Shown: positions 57,101 through 64,000 of the stretch, in pieces
How the letters are laid out: each line of letters begins with the position of its first letter
Position numbering within the stretch: the first letter of the stretch is position 1
Assembly (NCBI GenBank): GCA_013368315.1
Contig: JAACJM010000028.1
Coordinates: 186,001-250,000, forward strand
From: Tetrapyrgos nigripes
Taxonomy: Eukaryota; Basidiomycota; Agaricomycetes; Agaricales; Campanellaceae
Reading direction: 5' to 3'
Length of the DNA: 64,000 nt
The notes under the pieces: model-generated
Seen by the model: the letters and a program-made list of their open reading frames with translations, nothing else
Told to the model about the DNA's origin: nothing
The model's database searches: none
Made by a program: the position numbers and the translations under genes

Positions 57101-57747
57101 ACAGCTCTTCTCCTTTAACGACAACGACGCATGTGCCTGGGTATGCCATACCTTACTCGCATCTGTCTGCAGGTTATGGGAGGCAACAAACTGCAAACGT
57201 TGTGAATGGTGTGAAGGCTGGGTATAATTCTGCCAGTCCTGTTGCTACTCCCACTCCAACTGAGAATGCAGCCAACCCTAACGGCTCTACCGGAGCTGAT
57301 GGGAACATAGCGACGAACGGGGCAGCCACACATATAGCGTCACCACAAGAGCTCAGCATCCTCCAACAACTTCACCACATGCAGCTAAGGGGTTTGGAGT
57401 TACAAGGTCTTCAGTCTACCCGCTATCTACAATCCCTTCAGGCTCAGGGATTTAATCTCTCGGCGCTTGGTCTACAGAACCCTCAAAATACGCAGGGTCC
57501 ACATGTGCAGAGCTATCAGAATTTACCTCAGAATATGCAGCAAACAAATGGGCAAGGGCAAGGCTCTGGGGCTGGTGCGTATAATGCGCAAGCTCAGTTT
57601 CAGATGCAATTGCAGATGTTGCAGAGTTTGACGAATATGGGTCATGGGAAGATGCCAGTAGCGAGACCGAGGCAGGGGCAGCCGTACCAGCAACAGCAGC
57701 ATGTGTCCTCTCAGAATCAGCTTCAGGGGCAGGCGCAAGGACGTTAG
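54107..57747 (+). CDS. EPL1: Enhancer of polycomb-like protein 1 (NuA4 subunit), 1107 aa
   Basis: Exons 54107-54280, 54376-54834, 54891-55100, 55157-55491, 55542-55728, 55789-57747; the sum is 3324 nt. The EPcA region is clear: RLKIIRGDFDSDN, IPTPDSNGIVHNYE, LYPTNRWKDPHSYV, GGFTYYMDERDKEWL, EEARGEGTSAQGA, DEFELVMGLFEKIAHENTEF, IARAVYPHWKERRLERKGHR and DTLNESYVCFRR. It bridges the Esa1-Yng2-Eaf6 acetyltransferase module (Piccolo) and docks it to NuA4 for histone H4/H2A acetylation in the nucleus. The C-terminal half is low-complexity, rich in Ser, Pro, Gln and Thr, typical of fungal EPL1. The ATG at 54107 was chosen over 54102 because only 54107 is in frame. Very little space separates it from the upstream frame. 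Confidence 0.95.
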
Positions 57748-58655
57748 ATTAGCTGGACAAGCGTATTCGTTCGCCGTCTCTTTCTGCACGTCTCTCATCT
57801 CCTTCAATTGTAAATATAATCCATTTTAACTTGTATTGTATCCACCTTCTATTTCTATCTTGTCCCTTTTGCTGTCGATTTCCTTCCTGGAGGCTTTCGG
57901 TCCCTTTCTCGGTTGTTTCCCAGCACTTCCCCAGCTCACTCGCAAATCTTTTCGATTATGACTAACATCATGCTAGATTTCTCATTCCATGCCCCGACCC
58001 CAACCCTTCTCGTGTTTATATCTTATGAACCTACTTATGTTTTCGAGTCATGATGCTCATGGAAAATTTCTTGGAACTCGCAGAATACGTGTACTATTAC
58101 AGCTGGGACTAGGTAGAGAAAAAGCGGTAGTTTATAGAATTAAAAGATGCTAAATAGCATATATAATGCCTTCAGCTCTTCATCTACCTTGCCTTGGGAA
58201 TGGTTTACACGTTCCTCCACAATTACATTATCGTTGTGCCCGTGCTACCGATGATCCAAGGACGAATACTCACATGTTAGCCATCGGCCCTCACAGCCTG
58301 TTCGCTCTTCCGTGGGTTCTGCGGAGAGCATGTCAGCGTTGGAGGGAGCAGAGCATACCAATCCACTGTGGAACACCGTAGCTTGGTCGACGTTGGGCAG
58401 TTGGTCTTCGACCCGGAGGATGCTTATGTTTGAGTGAATCGGAGGGCTCTCAAATCTGGGAATCTATCCGATCAGTAGCTCCACCGGAATTGGTACAAGT
58501 TGTGCGCAGTTTTTATGTGTGCATGTAGTTGTAGAGTAATTTCATCAAAAATGAATAGCATTCCTAACCGTAACGCCCGAACATGCAATTTACAACCAAA
58601 TCCATTGCGCCTCGTCAAGACTTCAGCTTGGACCCAGTCATTCCTGATAACCTTA
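57748..58655. other. Convergent intergenic region
   Basis: 908 bp between the EPL1 stop (plus) and the EMC2 stop (minus). It contains the 3' UTRs and only short frames. Confidence 0.5.
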
Positions 58656-59914
58656 TTAATCGGTCGACCCCATCCAAGCCATAACCACCGCCTTGCCCTC
58701 TGCACCTCTCGCCGAAGCCGAATAAGCTGTCAATACCCTCTCTGTCGCTAGTTCGTCCAGCTTTTGCAGTTTTTTGAGGTCAGGAAGGGAAGTGTTTGAT
58801 TGGGAGGTTAATGAACTTGAAGAGGAAGCTGATGAGCGTCCAAGGGCTCTACGACAGCACTGTAAAATCATAGAGGGAACGTGGGTACGTCAAAAAAGAT
58901 GATACGAGAGGACAGGAAAGGAAAACCGAAACACCCACCAACTTCAATCCGTACCATGCCCTAACGCCTACACCAGAAGGAACAGATTCCTTCGCTTCTA
59001 TCGGCGTGGAAAGGTCTCGCTCACACATATCTATAACGACCAAAAACATCTTGAGAGCAAGAGGTATATCATTTGCTGTGAAAGCTGTCTCTGCGAATTG
59101 GAGAGCGTAGAAGGGATTTTGTGGAGCGAGGAGTAGGGAGTGAGAAAGGGCTTGGAGGGAGGAGGTGTATCTGTATTAGAAGGGAGGATATCAGTCGAAT
59201 TCAAAGAACGAGGAGCGAAAGGAAGTGAGCACGCACTGGTGACATGAAGCATAGATATCTGCGAGTTCGACCCAGCCTTCCAGGTCGTTGTAGAAAGTGT
59301 CCAGGTAGGTAGATAGTTCTTCTACGCAATCGTCTATCTTGCCCATTCTCCGCAGAAGGGAGATTTTGCGTTTCCATATTCCCTGCGCCAGCATGATTAG
59401 AATACGCAGGTAGCATTATATGAGGTTAGCTCACCGGATTAGCCGTTTCCTCTTTCAGCTGCTCGTTATAGAACTTGAGTATTGTATCAGGGGACTCGCT
59501 TCCCTCCATACGAATACCAGTGAGAACATTCACTCGTGGTGAATCTGGGAAGGTCTTTGCCAGTTCTTCTAGACATTCCTGTAAGAATAAGGAACGATAC
59601 ACGTATGTGAGGTTTTGCTACATTCAAGGTCTCTATGTGCTTATGCATACGTACATCAGCGATGTCTAACCTTCCGACATCTATAGCTGCCAGCGTCAAC
59701 TGTTCTAGGAAAGCCCAAGCTAGAGGGACGCGTCAGACAACTTGAACGAGATTGGACCAACCACCGAACGAACGTGCTGCTCACCCTCATCGCCTAGTTG
59801 AACAACTGCATTTGCCTTCAAGACTTCTTCTCCCTTTTCGACTATATCTTGAGAAGCTCTTGCGCTATGACTCCGGTAGTTGGCGAGAGTTTGGAGAGCA
59901 GAGGCTATGGACAT
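58656..59914 (-). CDS. EMC2: ER membrane protein complex subunit 2, TPR protein, 306 aa
   Basis: Exons 59914-59785, 59719-59655, 59578-59435, 59382-59237, 59170-58939, 58859-58656; the sum is 921 nt. EMC2 is the cytosolic TPR scaffold of the EMC, which inserts tail-anchored and multipass proteins into the ER membrane. Typical blocks are AWAFLEQLTLAAIDVGRLD, FPDSPRVNVLTGIRMEG, LKFYNEQLKEETANPGIWKR, NDLEGWVELADIYAS, LLLAPQNPFYALQFAETAF and RAWYGLKLCCRRALG. Length agrees with EMC2 of yeast (292) and human (297). It shares a 270-bp divergent promoter with the PPX1-like gene. Confidence 0.94.
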
Positions 59915-60184
59915 GGAGGTTACGGTAGGAGTTACTAGGGTTTAGCGCGCAACAAATTACTCCTCTCTTCTTTCCAAATCCAATCCTCCATCCTGGCATC
60001 CCTTAACAGAATCAAATCTAAGCTCAGGAATCTTCTCAGAGGTCCTTTGTCCAAATTGTTCTTCTTCCTAGTCGTTCTAGCTATCACATCTTGGGCAGTA
60101 ACTTATTCCGCGTACCGGCTAGGGTTACAGTTCCAAGTCTTCCGGTCTTCTTCCTCATCTTTTGAGGACAGTCACAACGACGTC
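59915..60184. promoter_or_regulatory. Divergent promoter EMC2 / PPX1-like
   Basis: 270 bp between the two start codons. It contains TAGGGTTTAG at 59936-59945 (a single telomere-like motif) and pyrimidine-rich tracts before the PPX1 start. The frame leading into PPX1 is open but has no ATG. Confidence 0.45.
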
Positions 60185-61642
60185 ATGTCCAGCAATGTTC
60201 TGCGTAGGCTTTTTATCATCTCCATGTCCTCGAGATTGTATAAAACTTACAGATATTTGCATACTTTCTCAGCTTCACCCCCTACGTCGGTCTTAGCGGA
60301 ATTTCTATCAACGTCGAAGAAGAAGTATCTTGAGGATGTACGAGCCCAATCGACACCAAGTAAAGCGGATGAGTGGACTGTAGTAATGGGGAACGAGGCT
60401 GGTGGTAGGTCACTTCTCTGTCTACACCCCAAGGATCCACTAATCTTCGTTCACATAGATCTAGACAGCATCGCTTCCTCCATTGCCTACGCCTACTTTC
60501 AATCTCATTCGAATCCCAGTAAACCTAATCCCATTATCCCCCTCATACAAATCGCAAAAGACGATCTGAATCTCCGTGGAGAGAATATCTACGCATTGCA
60601 ATTAGCAGGGATCACCTCTCCCGAGGAACAGCTGCTGTTATTGGGTGATATACCCTCCTCAGACTTCCCCTCACATCAATTTGCACTGGTCGACCACAAC
60701 AGTTTAGGATCCACTTTCGTCTCAAAGGACTCGGTCAGACCATCGAGAGTACTGGCGATTATAGACCATCATGCAGATGAAGGTCTTTACACCGACACAG
60801 CGAATCCGAGGGTTGTCCAGCCTGCAGGCAGCTGTGCTTCCCTTATAACGAAGCAGCTCTTCCTGCCGATTGCCCAGGACGATCAAACTCAGAATCAGAC
60901 TCTACCCAAAGAACTAGCCACGCTGCTGTTATCAGCTATTCTCGTCGATACAGATGGACTCAGACCCGGAGGAAAAGCAATAGACGTCGATAGGGAAGCG
61001 GCGGCATATCTAGCCTCTATAGCGGTTTTCAACTCGTCCTCTTCCCAATCAGTCTCCTCGCAATCACTGCATGAAACAGATTCCATCCGAACCCTCAGCC
61101 AAATCCTTCTTGATCGCAAACAAGACGTGTCGCATCTCTCAGCTTCTGAATTGCTGAGGAGGGATTATAAGGAATATATTTATAATGTTCCTTGGGCTTC
61201 CCAAAAGCCCGTTTCGTTGAAGGCAGGCCTGTCCACCGTTCCTGTGCAGATCGCAGATTGGGGCTTGGAAGGCGTACTGGAGAGGGAAGGGGAGAGTTGG
61301 ATGAAAGAGAGGGGACTAAGTGTTTTGGGCGTGTTGACTTCGTACCGGAGGAGTGCAAAGTCTAAAGGCAAAGGCAAGCACGAGAGAGAGATGGCGTGGA
61401 TTATACGCACGGATTCGTTAGAGGATGATTCAATCGACTGGGACACGCTGGAAGAAAAGTTGTGGAAGGGTTTGAGAGCCAGTGAGGAGCTGGAGGTCAA
61501 GGTGCACGAGGAGTTTGGGGAGGGTACTGCGAACGGCGAGCGAGGAAAAAATTTGAGAGTCCAGGTTTTCATGCAGAATCCCAAGGCTACAAGGAAGGTT
61601 ACTGCACCGGTGTTAAAGGGGATCATGGAGAGTGGTACGTGA
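60185..61642 (+). CDS. PPX1: Exopolyphosphatase of the PPX1 / DHH-DHHA2 family, 467 aa
   Basis: Exons 60185-60404 and 60459-61642; the sum is 1404 nt. It removes terminal phosphates from inorganic polyphosphate using a Mn/Mg centre. DHH motifs in order: GNEAGDLDSIASSIAYAY (residues 69-86, motif I), FALVDHNSLG (motif II), IIDHHADE (motif III), and SAILVDTDGL for motif IV. A DHHA2 domain with VQIADWGLEGVLEREGESW follows. The 54-nt intron splits motif I and is stop-free, so the unspliced message would also be translated but with 18 extra residues inside the metal site. ATG 60224 is a possible alternative start. Upstream in-frame sequence encodes a hydrophobic stretch but no ATG. The best-known homologue is cytosolic Ppx1 of yeast (397 aa). 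Confidence 0.92.
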   Translation: MSSNVLRRLFIISMSSRLYKTYRYLHTFSASPPTSVLAEFLSTSKKKYLEDVRAQSTPSKADEWTVVMGNEAGGRSLLCLHPKDPLIFVHIDLDSIASSIAYAYFQSHSNPSKPNPIIPLIQIAKDDLNLRGENIYALQLAGITSPEEQLLLLGDIPSSDFPSHQFALVDHNSLGSTFVSKDSVRPSRVLAIIDHHADEGLYTDTANPRVVQPAGSCASLITKQLFLPIAQDDQTQNQTLPKELATLLLSAILVDTDGLRPGGKAIDVDREAAAYLASIAVFNSSSSQSVSSQSLHETDSIRTLSQILLDRKQDVSHLSASELLRRDYKEYIYNVPWASQKPVSLKAGLSTVPVQIADWGLEGVLEREGESWMKERGLSVLGVLTSYRRSAKSKGKGKHEREMAWIIRTDSLEDDSIDWDTLEEKLWKGLRASEELEVKVHEEFGEGTANGERGKNLRVQVFMQNPKATRKVTAPVLKGIMESGT

Positions 61643-62062
61643 GATATGCTATTCGGACTGACTGCTTTATCCCAACAAATGTACTGACTGACATAGATAT
61701 ACTCCGAAGCTTACTGTAGCGTCACACTGTACTTTTTTTTCTACCCAAAATGTAGCATGTTGAATGGTTGCCGTCGAGTGTTTCTGACAGTCACTTTCTA
61801 ACTCTCCAGACGTCCTACGTCTTGTCCCCATACATGTTGACGAAAGGATGAGACCAAAAATCTCTCAAATTCCATATTTGAAGCGAACAGCTTCCTGCTT
61901 GCGTTTTGATTCATTGTGAAGAAGCGCCATGATGTGATAGTGGTGGGCATAGTAAAAAATACAAACGGACCGCCTCAAGTCACGCAGCATTGTAGGCACG
62001 TCATGAATCATACAAAGTGCATAGGATAGAGGAACGACATAAGAATCATGAAGACTATGCGC
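61643..62062. other. Convergent intergenic region
   Basis: 420 bp between the PPX1 stop and the eL27 stop. No gene seen. Confidence 0.5.
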
Positions 62063-62688
62063 TTAGAACTGTAAAAGAAGAGAAATCAATACACGGACGT
62101 GAAGAAATCAACAGGAAACTCACTCTAAGTGGTGTGAAGAACCACTTGTTTTTCCCCTGGACGTACTTCTCCTCCAACTGCTTCTTAATGTTCTTTTTGG
62201 CGTCCTCCCTTTGTGAGGGCTCCTTGAAGGTGTCGTTGGCGACGGAACCCTTCAAACCATCAAGCTCGAATGTATACCGGGTAGGGAAAAGGTGAGAGTA
62301 GTTAACGACCTAAATCACACAAAGTGAGATGGCGCTGAAGTGACAAAAGTAAGATGAACTCACCTTGATAAAAGGCTTCACTTTGCTCCTCGTTGCCAAC
62401 TTCTTTTGACCCATACGCCTTGTCACCTTCCGGGGGTAGCGCTCAATGCCAGCAACGATAGCGTGGGGGTAAGGACGTTCTTTTGAGCCCTCATCGACTT
62501 GTTTGATAACAACGACCTTCTTGCCTGCTTGACGGCCTTGGAGCACGATAGCTACCTGGGGAAGGTTAGGCCTTTCTTGAGTTGCTTTTTTTCGAATGAA
62601 TTTACCTTGCCCGGCTTGTATACTATAATAGAACCTCCCTCAGTACCTTCATCAATACGAAAGACGACGAGTACGCACCTTTGACCAT
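62063..62688 (-). CDS. RPL27: 60S ribosomal protein eL27, 136 aa
   Basis: Exons 62688-62679, 62622-62606, 62555-62364, 62309-62124, 62068-62063; the sum is 411 nt. [20 protein letters not shown] is the N-terminus (a KOW-like SH3 fold). [54 protein letters not shown] and the end [11 protein letters not shown] are diagnostic, and 136 aa is the exact usual length. It is a component of the large subunit. Exons are tiny at both ends: 10 nt first, 17 nt second, and a 6-nt last exon that holds only Phe and the stop. Confidence 0.97.
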
Positions 62689-62939
62689 CTTGAGGAGTTC
62701 GGGCTTTTCTTACAGTTTCGGCTGGCGACTAATTGTTTCCACAAGACAGGACTGGAGCGGTGGCTTGGCTATACAGCAGTCGGGAATATCCGGATGTCGG
62801 ACTTGAAAAGTCCAGTACGAGCCTGGCTTATCTAAAATCTTATCTTTCACGTGCTAGTCATTTGTCACGAGGCGTGTCGTGTAAACAAGGGCAAATCCGC
62901 GAAGGTGCGACGCGTTTTTGGTTCAGACTTTTGTCAACA
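62689..62939. promoter_or_regulatory. Divergent promoter eL27 / SCC3
   Basis: 251 bp between start codons, with a CACGTG E-box at about 62850-62855. No TTAGGG like that at eS30 was seen here. Confidence 0.45.
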
Positions 62940-64000
62940 ATGAGCTCTCCGCCACCCACAGCGGCCCCACGTCGCTCTCAACGCGACAAGCGACCTGCAA
63001 AGCCAGTAACTACAGGTATATTTCCCCGACTTGGCATTCTCCATCCGCTGACATCTCTCCTAGTCACTGACGTTCCCACCACCAGCCGAAAACGCAAACA
63101 TGTAGACGGAACTGAGGATGACGCGCCCGGGATCACCGGAGACGAGGCCCAAGATGCTGATTCTGAAGAGGGCGATGAAGAAGATGCCGGAGATGACCCC
63201 GAGGATGAAGACGACGAGGACGACGCGGACGAAAGACCGAAGAAGGCGAAGAAAGCCAAGGGCCGTCCCACCAAGAAACCACGCAAGAATGACCTGGAGA
63301 AAGACAAGGATCCTTCTGCAGCTACAACGACGCGTAAACCCAGGAAACCGCGCGCACCTAAGGATCCCAATGCACCTGCTCCCGCTGCGAAACGCGCCCC
63401 TAAAGCTCGCAATGCGGTCGAAGCGCGTTTCGACCCCGAAGCGGTCGCTAAAACCACGGATATCTCGATGGATAATCCCTTATTCAATGCTTTGCTCAAT
63501 CCGAATGCAGCCCTGCAGTCAACTACTGAAGATTTTCTGGAGAGTCTGAATCAGACTGCACATCAGGCCCTTGCGGAGCTTCTTACGATGATTTTGAGAT
63601 GTTGTGGATGCAATGAGACTATCGATGGAGACGAAGCGATAGATTTCGATGGTGCTTCCTCTAAATTGGATGACATTGTCGAGCAGTTGAAGCAGGTATG
63701 TCGGTTTTTACTCTTGGGGCGCTTATGCTGACACTTTTAGTAGACTACTTCTCCTGCCGGAACATACCCTCTCACTTTGAAAGCAATGCCATTCCACAAT
63801 CCTAAAATCAAATACACTTTTAGGTCTCACCTGTCGGAATTCTTCAACCGACTGATCACGTCGTCAGCCCTCCTGGGCTCACTATATTCTTCTCAACTCA
63901 TGGAGACCATAACGGTAGGAATTTTTACTTATTTCCTCGTCATGTCGAACGCTCAACTCCCCTTAGACATGGTTGGTACCTATGTCGTCCTCGCAAATTA
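62940..64000 (+). CDS. SCC3: Cohesin subunit SCC3/STAG, 5' part (runs off the window)
   Basis: Exons 62940-63015, 63064-63695, 63744-63914, 63967 onward; cut by the window end. Begins MSSPPPTAAPRRSQRDKRP. A disordered, highly charged region (acidic DEDDEDDADERPKKAKKAKG, then Lys/Pro/Ala-rich) follows. The STAG domain begins with NPLFNALLNPNAALQSTTED, FLESLNQTAHQALAELLTMI, LRCCGCNETIDGDE, SHLSEFFNRLITSSALLGSL and TWLVPMSSSQI. Scc3 binds the kleisin Scc1 and stabilises cohesin on DNA. The acceptor before 63744 uses the second of two overlapping TAG sites because only it keeps frame. Intron 1 (48 nt) is 3n and stop-free. At least 350 aa are visible; full-length homologues exceed 1000. Confidence 0.93.

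Noticed and set aside
60047..60184. Hydrophobic N-terminal extension of PPX1 (FFFLVVLAITSWAV)
   Set aside because: The frame is open but has no ATG back to an upstream stop at 59936, and PPX1-type proteins start close to the conserved core. Taken as 5' UTR.
1..64000. Search for CRISPR arrays, phage or plasmid genes, and biosynthetic gene clusters
   Set aside because: No regularly spaced repeats, no such genes, and no co-localised tailoring and core enzymes. The intron-rich genes point to a eukaryotic chromosome.

Overview
The window looks like nuclear DNA of a filamentous basidiomycete, most likely an Agaricomycete. The genes carry many short introns (about 48-100 nt) with GTNNGT donors and CTRAY-like branch sites. 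The gene families are typical: a fungal 7TM protein, GH128, CAP, sphingolipid delta-4 desaturase, a Dal5-type MFS transporter and long F-box proteins. Exon models were built by hand. For every full model but one (the F-box gene at 37.9-39.6 kb) the summed exon length is a multiple of three and runs from ATG to stop.

Layout. (1) 0.4-5.5 kb: CpG-depleted degenerate repeat DNA with two decayed F-box-like copies, flanked by a short direct repeat; a related piece that kept its CpGs lies at 9.6-9.8 kb. (2) 5.6-9.5 kb: a truncated gene and a complete 7-exon membrane protein gene. (3) 12.3-22.5 kb: sparse genes, namely a secreted GH128 glucanase-like protein, ribosomal protein eS30 with a double TTAGGG in its promoter, a small HABP4/Stm1-like protein and a secreted CAP protein. 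(4) 22.8-31.4 kb: sphingolipid delta-4 desaturase, a serine-rich orphan, threonine synthase and a coiled-coil orphan, all on the minus strand. (5) 31.4-34.7 kb: gene-poor. (6) 34.7-41.0 kb: a 16-exon MFS permease, an F-box protein with a frame conflict, and a HAD hydrolase that diverges from it with only 43 bp between start codons. (7) 41.2-51.8 kb: a very long Mios/Sea4 homologue (SEACAT/GATOR2, TORC1 signalling) and a 1389-aa F-box/WD40 protein. (8) 54.1-64.0 kb: a dense housekeeping block with EPL1 (NuA4), EMC2, PPX1-like exopolyphosphatase, ribosomal protein eL27 and the 5' part of cohesin SCC3.

The genes do not form one obvious pathway or metabolite cluster. No CRISPR array, phage, plasmid origin, rRNA or credible tRNA was seen. 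The strongest oddities are the CpG-to-TpG/CpA decay that can be read by comparing two repeat copies, a telomere-type motif in a ribosomal protein promoter, a stop-free 3n intron cutting the PPX1 metal-binding motif, an F-box split by about 85 residues, and micro-exons of 6-13 nt. I did not find a clear new multi-gene system.
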